A DNA stretch of 64,000 nt from Escarpia spicata (GCA_963995525.1 OZ023217.1:22799421-22863420), one strand, 5' to 3'. Positions 20,661-31,026 are shown, numbered from the stretch's first letter. Made by a program: numbers and translations. The notes: generated by a model from the letters alone, not told the origin.

Positions 20661-22369
20661 GTCCCTTTCCCAACAAATCCCGTCGCCCGCAGTCCTTTCC
20701 CGTTGGCTACTGCTGGCAGTACCAGCGAGGGGGTAAGTGCCACTCCAGCTTGTGCAAATTCAAACACGTTTGCGCCATCCGTCCAGCTCATGTCGAAAAA
20801 TTATCACTCTCAACACCAATAAATCCTAAACGCTTACACCAAGCTCTCCTTGGTTATGACCAGGCGGAAGTCACCTTTCTGGTCAATGGTTTCATCCATG
20901 GATTCAAAATTAACTATTTGGGCACTCCTTCTCTCCTTTCCACTCATAATCACCCATCTGCTTCAGACCACAAGGCTATAGTTGACACGAAACTGACAAA
21001 GGAGCTTTCGCTGGGACGCATTGCTGGCCCATTCATCTCACCACCATTCACTCCCTATCAGTCCTCCCCGCTTGGGGTAGTTGCCAAGAAAGAGCCTAAC
21101 GCATTCCGTCTCATTCATGATCTTTCTTATCCAGCGGGTAATTCCATCAACGAAGGTATTCCAAAGGAATTCACCACTGAAACTTTAGATCATGTCATAG
21201 CTTTGTTGGGTCAGTTTGGCCGAGGGGCTCTGGTGGGGAAGACAGACATTGAGGATGCATTCCGCATCATTCCCCTCCACCCGTCATGCTACCATTTGTT
21301 TGGGTTCACCTGGGATACTAACTTCTACTATGATCGTTGCCTACCAATGGGATGTGCTGAATCGTGTCGCCTGTTTGAACGGTTTACTTGTGCGTTGCTG
21401 TGGGTCCTGCAAAGCAGGGGTGTCATGGCTGTTAGTCACATATTAGACGATTTCATCTTCATCGGCCCCCCAAATTCATCTCGTTGCTTTCACGATCTCA
21501 ACCGATTCATGGCTCTGGCCAAGGAGCTTTCTATCCCAATCAAGCATGAGAAAACCTGTCTCCCATCTACGCTCATCACTGTTCATGGCATTGAACTCGA
21601 TACGGTCAAATGGGAAGCTCGCCTCCCCCAGGATAAAGTTCAGAAGCTACAGACATCCCTTGCCGTCATGCGGAAATGCCGTTCTGTGACATTTCACAAA
21701 CTCCAATCCGTCATTGAGCTACTCACATTCGCAAGCCGCGTCGTTTCCCCCGGTCGTGCGTTCATCCGTCGCCTCATCCATCTTACAAGAGGTCTTTGTA
21801 GACCTAACCATCATATCCGGTTGACGGCTGAGTCGCGCGCTGACTTGGCGGCCTGGCATTGTTTTGTCTCTTCATTCAATGGAGTAACCATGCTCATCGA
21901 TAGTAATTGGGTTTCATCGGATTCCATTAAGCTGTACACTGATGCCGCATCTACACACGGGTTTGCTGCCGTTTTGGGTTCCAGATGGTTTAATGGTACC
22001 TTTCCGAAAATCTGGGATGGTTACAACATTGCTGTATTGGAACTCTACCCTATCGTAGCCGCTTTGGAGCTTTGGGGACAATGCATGGCAAACCACTCAG
22101 TCCTGTTCCTCACTGATAACCAAGCTGTGGTGGACGTGATCAACAAGCAGTCCGCTAAGAACTGTCACCTAATGCGTTTACTTAGACGTCTTGTCGTGAC
22201 TGCGTTGAAATTTAAAGTATATTTTAAATCTAAGCACATTCCAGGAAAGACTAATGTCATAGCTGACAAACTGTCACGCTTTCAGGAATCCGCAGCTCGG
22301 CAGATGGCACCTTGGCTCCAACCGCAGCCAACAGCGATTCCGGCAGCAATTCTTCCTTGGCAGCAGTGA
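20597..22369 (+). CDS. Ngaro CCCH finger, reverse transcriptase and RNase H
   Basis: Open frame of 590 codons with no stop; there is no ATG at its 5' end, so translation must come through Gag. A CX8CX4CX3H finger (GYCWQYQRGGKC...KFKH) is at residues 39-57. The RT spans about 135-400, with motif A in KTDIEDAFRI (D218), the PMGCAESC loop and the catalytic HILDDF (283-285). RNase H spans about 445-565: YTDAAS (D449), AVLELYPIVAALE (E482), FLTDNQAVV (D507) and KTNVIADKLSR (D557). It copies element RNA and removes the template. Its stop codon TGA overlaps the recombinase ATG (TGATG at 22367-22371), suggesting coupled termination-reinitiation. Confidence 0.92.
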   Translation: MGFILFLHACQGCPWGSARAPGPFPNKSRRPQSFPVGYCWQYQRGGKCHSSLCKFKHVCAIRPAHVEKLSLSTPINPKRLHQALLGYDQAEVTFLVNGFIHGFKINYLGTPSLLSTHNHPSASDHKAIVDTKLTKELSLGRIAGPFISPPFTPYQSSPLGVVAKKEPNAFRLIHDLSYPAGNSINEGIPKEFTTETLDHVIALLGQFGRGALVGKTDIEDAFRIIPLHPSCYHLFGFTWDTNFYYDRCLPMGCAESCRLFERFTCALLWVLQSRGVMAVSHILDDFIFIGPPNSSRCFHDLNRFMALAKELSIPIKHEKTCLPSTLITVHGIELDTVKWEARLPQDKVQKLQTSLAVMRKCRSVTFHKLQSVIELLTFASRVVSPGRAFIRRLIHLTRGLCRPNHHIRLTAESRADLAAWHCFVSSFNGVTMLIDSNWVSSDSIKLYTDAASTHGFAAVLGSRWFNGTFPKIWDGYNIAVLELYPIVAALELWGQCMANHSVLFLTDNQAVVDVINKQSAKNCHLMRLLRRLVVTALKFKVYFKSKHIPGKTNVIADKLSRFQESAARQMAPWLQPQPTAIPAAILPWQQ

Positions 22370-23307
22370 TGCTACATCTACTAAATTCTGCCTTGTCTGA
22401 CGGTACTAAAAAGGCCTACAAACGATATATTACATCGTACGCAGCTTTCAGCCGGAAACAATTTCCCAACTGTACGATATTTCCAGCTTCAACAGGTCAT
22501 TTGGCTACATATATAGCAAGCCTTTTCTCCAAAGACTATGCTCCAGCTACCCTTATGTCTTATATGTCTGCTCTGTCGTATATTCATAAATTGTCTGGTA
22601 TGCCGGATGCAACTCAACATTTTGTTATTAAAAAATTGTTGGCTGGGGCTCAGAAGCTGGCATGTACACTTGACACCCGTTTACCCATCACTCCCTCTGT
22701 ACTATACCAGATAGTTGACGCCTCACAATTTATTGCCTCATCCACCTATACCAGGTATATGCTACAGAGCATGTTTCTCTTGGCATTTCATGCATTCTTG
22801 CGTATTAGGGAAATGACGGTCCATGCCCGATCCAGGAGCGACGCTGTCATACAGTTTGCAGATGTCAACCTTTCTCGTTCACACATTGTTCTAGTTTTGT
22901 GTCATTTTAAGCACAACACATCTGGGCGCCCTGTCACTCTGTCCATTTCGCAAACGCACAATCAGTATTGTCCTGTGCAAGCACTTTCTCGATTCCTGAA
23001 GGTTCGTGGTCCATTTAAGGGCCCACTGTTTGCATTTCCTTATGCCTCCCCTGTTTCTCGAAACTATTTTTGTCAACACTTGCATAAAGCTCTCCAGTGG
23101 GCGGATCTAGACCCCAGTAAATATAAAGCTCACAGCTTTCGAATCGGTGCCGCTACCACGGCAGCTGACATGGGGATGAGCGAAACACAAATTCAATCTA
23201 TGGGCAGGTGGAAGTCCACTGCCTTTAAACGCTACATTCTTGATTGGTCTCGTTTTCCTGTAAGCGTTGGGTGCTTCAGCTTGGCTGGCGCCCATTGTGT
23301 ACTGTAA
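22369..23307 (+). CDS. Ngaro tyrosine recombinase
   Basis: The start was chosen at ATG 22369, which shares TGATG with the RT stop; the frame is open further upstream but without ATG. It makes 312 residues. A core-binding helical domain (about 1-110) is followed by the catalytic domain: AFLRIREM (Arg about 145), beta-strand lysine CHFKHNTSG (about 181), AHSFRIGAATTAAD (His 255, Arg 258), MGRWKSTAFKRYI (Trp 281, nucleophile Tyr 289). The R-K-H-R-W-Y set is complete, so it looks active. It would join the circular cDNA to the target, replacing the integrase of LTR elements. Intact and without frameshift, unlike gag. Confidence 0.93.
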   Translation: MLHLLNSALSDGTKKAYKRYITSYAAFSRKQFPNCTIFPASTGHLATYIASLFSKDYAPATLMSYMSALSYIHKLSGMPDATQHFVIKKLLAGAQKLACTLDTRLPITPSVLYQIVDASQFIASSTYTRYMLQSMFLLAFHAFLRIREMTVHARSRSDAVIQFADVNLSRSHIVLVLCHFKHNTSGRPVTLSISQTHNQYCPVQALSRFLKVRGPFKGPLFAFPYASPVSRNYFCQHLHKALQWADLDPSKYKAHSFRIGAATTAADMGMSETQIQSMGRWKSTAFKRYILDWSRFPVSVGCFSLAGAHCVL

Positions 23308-23808
23308 TATTCCTACTGATCTACCATATTATATATTATTAAGACACACTCTTTTCTCGATATATTAAATTGTGGTCTACTGCTGTAGGCAGGGGTTGTT
23401 GCAGCATGGCTGGCTTCCATTGTTTGCACTAGTATTCCCAAGGATATACAAAATGCCGTTTGTTTGAGACACTCTTTCCCCACCTACTTTATGTCGCCCA
23501 TTGTTGTTCACAGTGGTTGTTGCAGCATGGCTGGCATCCACTGTGTACAGCTTGGCAATAAGGAGCACGACTGATCACCCTGGCAACCAGTTCTTGATCA
23601 CGTATCTGTTCAATGTGTGACATTGCCAGGCTAATTGGCGGTTATATTGAATAGACGCTGCAGCATGGCTGGCGTTTGTCTTGCTTAAGGTGTATTGATA
23701 CTTATTTTACTTTTTCTCCTGTTAGTACCCGTACGACTCCATAGGCAGTTTAATGCACTGGCAGAGCCCTGGGGTGGGGTTGGGCCTCTAATGCATGAGG
23801 CCGGGTGA
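23308..23808 (+). repeat. Ngaro 3' non-coding region with three spaced repeats
   Basis: TTGCAGCATGGCTGGC occurs near 23400 and 23520, and GCTGCAGCATGGCTGGC near 23660; a fourth relic GCTTGGCTGGCGCCCATTGTG lies at the end of the recombinase ORF (about 23277). The copies are about 120-140 bp apart in otherwise dissimilar DNA. Confidence 0.65.
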
Positions 23809-24043
23809 GGAAAAATTACCACCCACCTTTGCTAATCTGATTTGTCATTTAATAATTGTTTGTAGTACCTCGATGATAGTATCAGTTGTTTAGCGCTTAA
23901 GCTTTATCTCATCGAGTGATGTATTTGGTTTGTTCCTGTTGGTTACAATTATTAAATGACCGTTACCAACTACATTAATTCTTGTTCAATTATTATAGCA
24001 AACAAGCTCAGAGTTCTGCCAGTAAGCATCAGCAGGGTATAAA
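23809..24043 (+). repeat. Ngaro split direct repeat B1
   Basis: Starts GGAAAAATTACCACCCACC and ends AGCAGGGTATAAA. It matches B2 over 235 bp with a few substitutions and touches A2 directly. Confidence 0.95.
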
Positions 24044-24252
24044 TGAATATTTTTACATATGTCAAAATAGTATTTATGCAATGTGATGCGGATAATCCGT
24101 CAACGATTCGTTGTCACGATAATCTACCAATGTTCCGAGTTACGTAAGCACCCAGGATCAAAACGAGGCTGGGTGTGGACTGCCCCTTTGTGTTGGAATC
24201 TGATAGCAGCGAACGTCTTTGCCGTTTCAACACAAAGGAAGATTTACTTCAA
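24044..24252 (+). repeat. Ngaro split direct repeat A2
   Basis: Second copy of A1, starting TGAATATTTTTACATATGTC right after B1. Confidence 0.95.
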
Positions 24253-24478
24253 CCCACCATCCTCCCCTTACTACCACCATGATACTTTGTTGCATGATAC
24301 CTAATTATATGTAATTTCTTTGGCAGCAGGTTTTGATGAACCTGCTGCACTTGTATGTGCCTATGTTTTCCTTGTACGTGTTACCATAACGTTGGAGATA
24401 GTTGTGTTTAGCACGTCCAATTGTCTATTGTACCTGTGCTGAATATGTATATACACATTATTGTTTGATATGGGGTGG
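24253..24478 (+). other. Ngaro spacer between A2 and B2
   Basis: Unique 226-bp sequence without ORF; includes a small stem GCAGCAGGTTTTGATGAACC and CTGCTGC. Confidence 0.6.
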
Positions 24479-24713
24479 GGAAAAATTACCACCCACCTTT
24501 GCTAATCTGATTTGTCATTTAATAATTGTTTGTAGTACCTCGATGATAGTATCAGTTGTTTAGCGCTTAAGCTTTATCTCATCGAGTGATGTATTTGGTT
24601 TGTTCCTGTTGGTTACAATTATTAAATGACCGTTACTAACTACGTTAATTCTTGTTCAATTATTATAGCAAACAAACTCAGAGTTCTGCCAGTAAGCATC
24701 AGCAGGGTATAAA
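24479..24713 (+). repeat. Ngaro split direct repeat B2 (right end)
   Basis: Second copy of B1. The similarity ends at TATAAA, after which the flanking sequence differs, marking the element's right end. Confidence 0.95.
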
Positions 24714-25613
24714 AGATAGTGCTCACTGATTTAGTATTACTCGGCTAAATTATTGAGTAATTAATTCTGTAAAGTAGCGGGATTGTGTGAACGTGTACCT
24801 TTCGCGCAGTAATTGTAGCGTGACTTAATACATCCATAAGAGCTAGTGTTGCTATGAATGGTGCTGTCAGGGAATGAAGTGTGATCGCGTTGATCGGTAT
24901 TAAAGGCCGGGCACCGAACTATAATATATTAAAAGGAGACAGTGTGTTCAGTTTCTGTATCAATAGATCCACTTCACGAGGATGTTATATATATATATAT
25001 ATATATATATTTATTTATATATATGTATATATATAAATCAAAGCAAACGGACCGCGCGGTGCACTGTGGGTTTATTTGTGGGTCACCGAGCGGTACCACA
25101 TGCTTCAACGAGTGGCCCATGTCAGTGGAATTAGCCCACTACATATTGTTTTTCTGACTTAAAATTTGAAGAAAAACGAACATTGTTTGCTTTTTCGTTT
25201 TTAATAGATTTGAGTGACGGTAGGACATTGTCTACATCTAGTGTGGCACGGTTAGTTGTCACGATGTTCCAACTAGCGACGGTGTCGATTAGGCGTTAGT
25301 GGATCACAGAAGTTCGACCGCTCGGTCAGTTGCCGCATACTCAAATGAGCCACACATTTTACTTTTCGTTTTTATCAGGAGTTTTGCTGGTAGGATGTCG
25401 TAAAATGAATCTAAGTATCGGTCAAGATCAGTGAAGATATCAGACAAAGTATGTGGATAGGTCGTACATTCCGGAAAGTAACTACAGACATCACGGAATT
25501 TTATTCTCAAGAGAAAATATATAACATCCGGGAAGTACATAGTATAATTAGACAAGGTTGGTTTATACAAAAAACGACACTTGAAACTACCCAGAAAGGG
25601 GTGAAACACTCTT
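24714..25613. other. No gene seen
   Basis: AT-rich flanking DNA with a (TA)n patch at 24986-25035. The small frames show no family features. Confidence 0.5.
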
Positions 25614-25880
25614 TTAAATAATAATAATAATTCCGTTTTTTAATATAGCGCTTTTTAAGTAGGTAAATACTAATCAAAGCGCGTCACATACTAAAATGAC
25701 GTGTTGGCTAAATGTTAAAATATAAATTTATTAAATAAATAAGCTAAGATATATAAAAATACATAAATAAAAATAAATAAATTAGAGTGTAAAAATACAA
25801 TTTCAAACAATAAAATTAAAAACCAATCAGTACTATAAAATAGAAACCAGTGTCATTTATATGTTGCAGCAATGCTTGCA

Positions 25881-27524
25881 TCAAGGCATGTAGTGCATGC
25901 GAAATAGATGGGTTTTAAGTTGTTTCCGGAAAGCCGACAATGTTCCAACCGATCGCACACACTTTGGCAAGCTATTCCACATATGTGAGCCTGTCACTGC
26001 AAAGCTGCCCTGTTCGATAGTTCTCTTAGACACCGTCACCGCGAGAAGCGTTGCGTCACTCGCCGATCGCAATGCACGTGTGGGCGCGTTGCGAACTATC
26101 GCACAGTTGAGGTAGTTCGGGGCTAAGCCATGCAGGATCTTAAATATGTAAGTACATATCTTGAAAGTAATTCTCATTCTGATCGGCAGCCAATGCAGTG
26201 ATTGCAGAATTGGTGTGATGTGATCTCGCCGTCTGACGCGGTAGATGAGGCGAGCGGCTGAGTTCTGTGCTCGTTGAAGTCGGTTGATCTGTCCATTGTT
26301 CAATCCACCGAGTAGAGCATTGCAGTACTCGAGGCGACTTAGCACAAGACAGCGTACTGCAGCATGGCACGCGTCTCGCGTCAGCAGGTGACGAATTCTG
26401 CCGATCAGGCGTAGATGGTAGTAGGCCGAAGAACAGTAGCTGGAGACGAGGCGGTCTAACTGCATGTGTCGGTCGAAGTAACAGCTTAGATTTCTCGCTG
26501 CATCTGTTGATTGCAAGGTAAGTCCAGGTAGTTCCAAGCTGGGGCTGCCGTAAACACGTAGATTGTGCGGTGACTGCAGCACGATAAACTCAGTTTTATC
26601 ATTGTTGAGTTTAAGTTGATGAATCAGCATCCAGGCTCTAATCTCGGCGATGCACTGGATGAGCAGCTGTTTAGCGTTTTCCAGTTCGTCAGACACCATA
26701 GGGTTATAGCTGACATATAGCTGGATGTCATCAGCGAATCGGTGGTAAAGCACATTATGTTTCTTGCAGATGTCAGCAATGGGTGTCGTATATGCGTTGA
26801 ACATCACTGGTCCAAATACTGAACCCTGAGGTACACCGTGGTAGATGGGGATTGCGTTCGAAGAAGACGAACCAATCGTGACACACTGAGATCTGCCGGT
26901 CAAGTATGATCTAAACCAGTCAAGTGTCATACCGCCGATGTTGAAACGTGAAACCAGAGTGTTCAACAATTCGTCAATGTTGATCGTATCGAATGCTGCA
27001 CTCGTGTCAAGAAGAACCAGCATGACACAACGTCCCGTGTCAAGGTTGCGCACGATGTCGTGTTGTACTTTCATCAGAGCTGTTTCTGTAGAATGATGTT
27101 GTCTATAAGCCGATTGCATTTCATCATGCAGCTTATTCGTTGCCATATGCAGATTCAGGCGTTTGAGGACGACTTGCTCGATCAACTTTCCTATGAAAGC
27201 GAGGATGGGACGATAGTTCTCCAGTTCGTTCTGGTCAAGTGAGGCTTTCTTCAGTAACGGTGTCACTAGGGCAGTTTTCAGTTCACCAGGAAACACTCCT
27301 GTGTTTAGTGACGCATTTACAATGTTGACGAGTGTGGGTAGCGTAACGGTTAATGTAGTTTTAAGTAGCCATGTAGGTAGCACATCGAGTGGACAGCATT
27401 TCGTTGGTCTGGACATGATGATCGTTTGTAGCTCTTCAGCATCAGTTGAACAGAGATTGTTTAGACCTTGCAATACAGGTGGAGCAGCAGGTAGGAGTGG
27501 CATCACGATAGATTCTGTTGTCAC
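25881..27524 (-). pseudogene. L2 LINE reverse transcriptase and C-terminal region
   Basis: A 547-codon open frame. RT motifs in order: LKTALVTPLLKK, NYRPILAFIGKLIEQVV, QSAYRQHHSTETALMKV, motif A VLLDTSAAFDTI, GVPQGSVFGPVMF and catalytic HRFADDIQLYV, then HQLKLNNDKTEF. The C-terminal region has RLQRAQNSAARLIYRV, RRDHITPILQSLHWLPIR and MWNSLPKCVR, and ends FRKQLKTHLFRMHY, as in L2/CR1-group LINEs. It copies LINE RNA at the nicked target. It is separated from the upstream linker frame by a single in-frame TAA at 27552-27554. No initiator ATG for this segment: it belongs to the longer broken ORF2. Confidence 0.9.
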
Positions 27525-27551
27525 TTTCGCACGCGAAACATCGACGACTTT

Positions 27552-29003
27552 TTAAATCTTTTCTTCAAAGAACTCGGCAAAGGCATGACACATTGATTCA
27601 TCGTTCTCGCGATCAGGTAATTTCCGGTCACTGCATTTGGTTAGTGAATGTAACACTTGGAATGTTGTTTTTGCGTCAGCGTTGTTCAGTGCTGCACGGT
27701 AGTAGGCGATTTTCGCGTTTCGAACATGATATTTAACGTTGTTTATTTGCGACAAGTAGATCTGCTTGTCGATTTCGAGTCCGGTTAGGCGCCATTTTCT
27801 CTCAAGTGCTCGTCGCTTACGACTTAAACTCAAGGTTTCGTCATCAAACCATGGCTGGCTTTTCTTTGATCGTCGAGTTCGCGACACAACTGGAGCATGA
27901 ATGTCGAGTGTGACAGAGACGGAATGTTGATACTGTTGTAGGAGATTGTCGACGCTATCGCTGTTATTGTCATCGTGTGAGGTTAGTGCGGCGTGAAGGT
28001 CAGCTTTGAAGATATCCAGGTCTACATGACGGTAGTCACGCCCTCGCCACTTGTTGGTTGGTAGACGTGGCGCGTCTCCTTCAATAGAAAATGTTATTGT
28101 GTGGTGATCCGAAAACGTGTTAGGTAGGACAGCAGCGGGAGATGTGAGGATGGTGTCTTCTTTCCGGGAGATAACGGCGTCCAGCGTGTGGCGTAGGACC
28201 AGTCACATGCTGGACTAGTCCTGTCGAAGCCAGAATGTTCGTTATTCGACTTACTCCCGGCGATAATGCGTCGTTGAAGTGAAAATTGAAATCGCCCAAT
28301 ATCAACAGTCGTCATGGAATGGTCACAAGTGATGTACGAGATCTTCGAATTCGTCCAGAAAGCCGGATATATTGGAAGATGGTGGCCTGTATATCAATAC
28401 AAAGTAGTACGATGGCTTGTCACACGACAGTTGTAAAAGCTCGAAATGGATCGGTGTCACGGCAGGTCTACGTACAACCAGTTTCAGCGAACTTCTGTGC
28501 AGAAAACTCAGACCACCGCCCCGTTTCAGCGATCGGTTGAGTTTCTTAAACTCGAACCCCGGCAGTGTTAAATCGTTGACGATGTCTTCATGCTCATCTC
28601 GCAGCCAGGTCTCTGTGAAGAAGGAGATGTCGGCATCAGCGTCTAGTAACGTCTCGCTCACAACAGATACTTTGTTGCAGATAGATCTAGTGTTCAGTAA
28701 AACAAGTTTCAGTGATGGCGATGGTGTCCTTGTGCTGATACACTTTAGGTAGCGTGCTCGAGGTACAGGCTTAACGGATGCTGTTGGTCGCGCTGACACA
28801 AGTACATGTATCGATCGTTGTTTGCGTGCACCCCCACGACAACCTCGATGGGTAGGCCGATGGAGTGCCACCCCCGCTTCACAAGCAGCTCTCCAGGCAG
28901 CATTGTTGAGCCGAATGTGACTGTGACCGCTGGGCCGTAACCGGTACAGGCAGTCTTGGTTCATGGGCGTGTAAACAATGTTCACTTTGTCCGGATTACA
29001 CAT
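27552..29003 (-). pseudogene. L2 LINE ORF2 N-terminal half: endonuclease and linker
   Basis: Frame 29003-28323 gives LKLVLLNTRSICNKVSVV, DISFFTETWLRDEHEDIV, KRGGGLSFLHRSSLK and YYFVLIYRPP, the N-terminal endonuclease motifs. A shift near 28315 leads to LILGDFNFHF (28305-28120), another near 28190 leads to TLDAVISRKED and NTFSDHHTITF, so the S-D-H motif is kept. Frame 27887-27552 gives KKSQPWFDDETLSLSR, RKWRLTG and AFAEFFEEKI, the linker. The pre-endonuclease part contains PSGHSHIRLNN and arginine-rich stretches. Confidence 0.85.
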
Positions 29004-29010
29004 GACTGAT

Positions 29011-29340
29011 CACCAGCTTGTCAATGTCACACAGGTGCAATCGCAAAAAATGTAAGTCGGTTAAAATAGTAAAAAGTCACAAACACTTGAAAAAACACTT
29101 AGTCCAGTGTCCTCTTGGTGTATTTATAAAATATATATATAAACTTGAGTGCTGTAGATTGGCTAGAACTTGTTAAATCCGCAATATATCCGGATAGTGT
29201 CTATAGGCGCAGACCAGGCAACATATTGTATTTTAAAGACGTTGGCATTAGTTAATCAATGTGTTAGTGTGTCAAATTTGCGTAAGTAATTCGGTTCCTT
29301 TTGCTAGACTACGCCCTTGTGTGTTATGGATGGACTGTAA
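29011..29340. other. No gene seen
   Basis: Non-coding DNA between the 5' end of the LINE and the receptor's upstream region. Confidence 0.45.
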
Positions 29341-29835
29341 CACCAGGAACTAATACCGAATGAGTTATTCTACTACGCCTCAAAAACAGGTGCAATGACA
29401 GCTTATTGGCTCGACCGCTACAACGGCTTCCATTGGCTACTTGGCATGTATCTTGGGCGCCGTCGCTATCGCGTAAATCGAATCATATAATATCGAATCG
29501 TATATATATTACTGTTGAAGGTGTCTCTAGCGTTCAGACGCCAAAGTTACGGCGCACAGTTTCTCACAATCAGACGTTTTATGCGGATACTCTGTCTATC
29601 AAACTGAGACAGTCGGCTTCATTTGCCGCAACTGTTCCGGACATCGCGTATAGCGGGAAAGTGTAATCGTTCACAGTGTTCTTCGATGAAGTTTCGATAG
29701 TATACGTTCCAACCGAGACTTGCCACTCCTGAAATTTGCGATACGACAGTCCAACTATTTCCGGCAGATCTACAGCGATTAACGCCAGCCTAAAAATCTT
29801 TCAGAAGAAAGACAATTGTGAAAACTGTGAAAGCT
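29341..29835 (+). promoter_or_regulatory. Putative upstream/5' leader region of the GPCR gene
   Basis: No introns or coding signs up to the receptor ATG. The part 29345-29600 is homologous to 2570-2850. A TATATATATT at about 29502-29511 could serve as a TATA element. The role is inferred only from position and from the repeated sequence. Confidence 0.4.
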
Positions 29836-30882
29836 ATGGAATCATTTAACAATAGTATTTTTGAAAGCAATTCCACATTTCGGAATTTTGATTTCGATAC
29901 CAGTGATTCTAGCAACGGCACAACAGTAGGTAAGACGGAATTGTACCGGCGCACAAGTATCGATGGAATTGTTATTTCCGCGTTGTTGCTGGGCTTTCTC
30001 GGTAATCTGCTGGTGATTGTTGTACACATTCGTCACCTGACCACGTCCACAAGGGTGTATATGTTCTGGCTGGCAGTGAATGACGCAATCATATGTCTGG
30101 TGGGAGGTGTCGGATATAAAACAGACATGTTATCGACGTTCGTTCGCACGGGCTTCCTGTATATGGCAACGACGGCAGCTGCGGTTTCCATGACAATGCT
30201 GGCGTTCGTGGCGACGGAACGGTTCGTGGCAGTGCTGCGACCACACAAGTTCAGCCTGAGTTCCCGACGGGCGATGAAGGCGGTGACTGTCTTAGGAATC
30301 ATCGGGGGGGCGTACTCGGCAGTGGTTGTGACGGCAAAGGTGCTCCGTTTAGAGCAGTTACTTACGGCACTGCGCATTATCATTGTAACATCCACCATGG
30401 CCGTCATTGTCGTTTCATATTCCATTGTGGCAATGATCTTGTGGAAACGCGCTCGGGAGAAAGCAAAGTCGCTGAAGACGGGAATAGCATCCCGGAACAA
30501 CATGATAGGGATAACGCAAGAATCCAAATTGAAAACAACCAGCTTGACGCGGCTAGGACCAAGTGCGTGTAAGTCGTCTACAAACACCACTCTTAAAGCG
30601 CCTCGCCCATTAGAAACTGTAAAATCAAAGGTAACCGTTGACTCGACGACGCAAGGAACACTGTTGCTATTGTTTGTTATCACGGCGTTGTATATTGTCT
30701 GTTGGACACCGTTTTGGCTGATTTCGATCGGAGTTCCAATTAATGTTCAACTCACCCGACTATATCTCATACATCCCATTATCAATCCATTCGTCTACAG
30801 CTTCATGAGTCCAATGTTCCGTGATTTGGTGCGACAGTTCTTCCGGGAAACACGCAACAAACTGACCAGTTGTTGGCAATGA
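29836..30882 (+). CDS. Intronless class A (rhodopsin-like) G protein-coupled receptor
   Basis: 348 residues from ATG 29836 (AAAGCTATGG, acceptable Kozak context; the frame is open six codons earlier but without ATG). The N-terminus has three N-glycosylation sites (NNS, NST, NGT). Seven helices: TM1 about 43-65 with LGNLLV, TM2 74-92 with LAVND (Asp 83), TM3 106-131 ending TERF (ER in place of DRY), TM4 146-168, TM5 178-203, TM6 275-298 with CWTP (289-292), TM7 306-325 with NPFVY (317-321). The third loop is basic and about 70 residues. No cysteine is present at the top of TM3 or in the short second extracellular loop, so the usual disulfide is absent. A plasma membrane sensor; ligand unknown. 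Intronless form suggests a retrocopy or an expanded receptor family. Confidence 0.92.
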   Translation: MESFNNSIFESNSTFRNFDFDTSDSSNGTTVGKTELYRRTSIDGIVISALLLGFLGNLLVIVVHIRHLTTSTRVYMFWLAVNDAIICLVGGVGYKTDMLSTFVRTGFLYMATTAAAVSMTMLAFVATERFVAVLRPHKFSLSSRRAMKAVTVLGIIGGAYSAVVVTAKVLRLEQLLTALRIIIVTSTMAVIVVSYSIVAMILWKRAREKAKSLKTGIASRNNMIGITQESKLKTTSLTRLGPSACKSSTNTTLKAPRPLETVKSKVTVDSTTQGTLLLLFVITALYIVCWTPFWLISIGVPINVQLTRLYLIHPIINPFVYSFMSPMFRDLVRQFFRETRNKLTSCWQ

Positions 30883-31026
30883 TATTGTCGATCTATGGTT
30901 TCTGTTTTTATTTCAGATTTCACTTTGTCTGCGATTGTTATGTAGGCTCTATTTTTAATATTACATGTGGAAACATGGGACTTGTGTGCAAAGTAATAAG
31001 TGAAATACAATACTGAACCGTCTGTG

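Larger units (their letters stand above)
17247..24713 (+). mobile_element. Ngaro-type tyrosine-recombinase retrotransposon, end to end
   Basis: About 7.47 kb with split direct repeats: A1 (17247-17455), coding region, B1 (23809-24043), A2 (24044-24252), unique spacer, B2 (24479-24713). A1/A2 are 209 bp each and nearly identical; B1/B2 are 235 bp each with only a few differences. B1 and A2 abut without a gap. This A1-B1A2-B2 layout is known for Ngaro/PAT elements, which lack integrase and integrate through a circular intermediate with a tyrosine recombinase. Encoded in order: SGNH hydrolase, Gag-like protein with CCCH finger, RT/RNase H and recombinase. Gag and the hydrolase carry frameshifts; RT/RNase H and recombinase are open. 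High repeat identity suggests recent insertion. Confidence 0.93.
25614..29010 (-). mobile_element. L2-type LINE, near full length
   Basis: Minus-strand element. Its 3' end is at the ATT repeat (AATAATAATAATAATT, about 25614-25634). Just inside lie GCGCTATATT and GACGCGCTTTGA blocks, a tail like that of L2 LINEs. The coding part runs endonuclease (about 28700-28080), linker (27887-27552), RT and C-terminus (27524-25881). It is interrupted by one stop and about two frameshifts, so it is inactive but recent. The 3' tail resembles that of the SINE at 12361-12650, which may have used such an element for mobility. Confidence 0.85.

Noticed and set aside
19642..20676. Long minus-strand frames in the Ngaro gag region
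   Set aside because: Shadows of the GC-rich plus-strand Gag coding sequence.
30033..30683. 216-codon minus-strand frame
   Set aside because: Antisense to the GPCR coding sequence.
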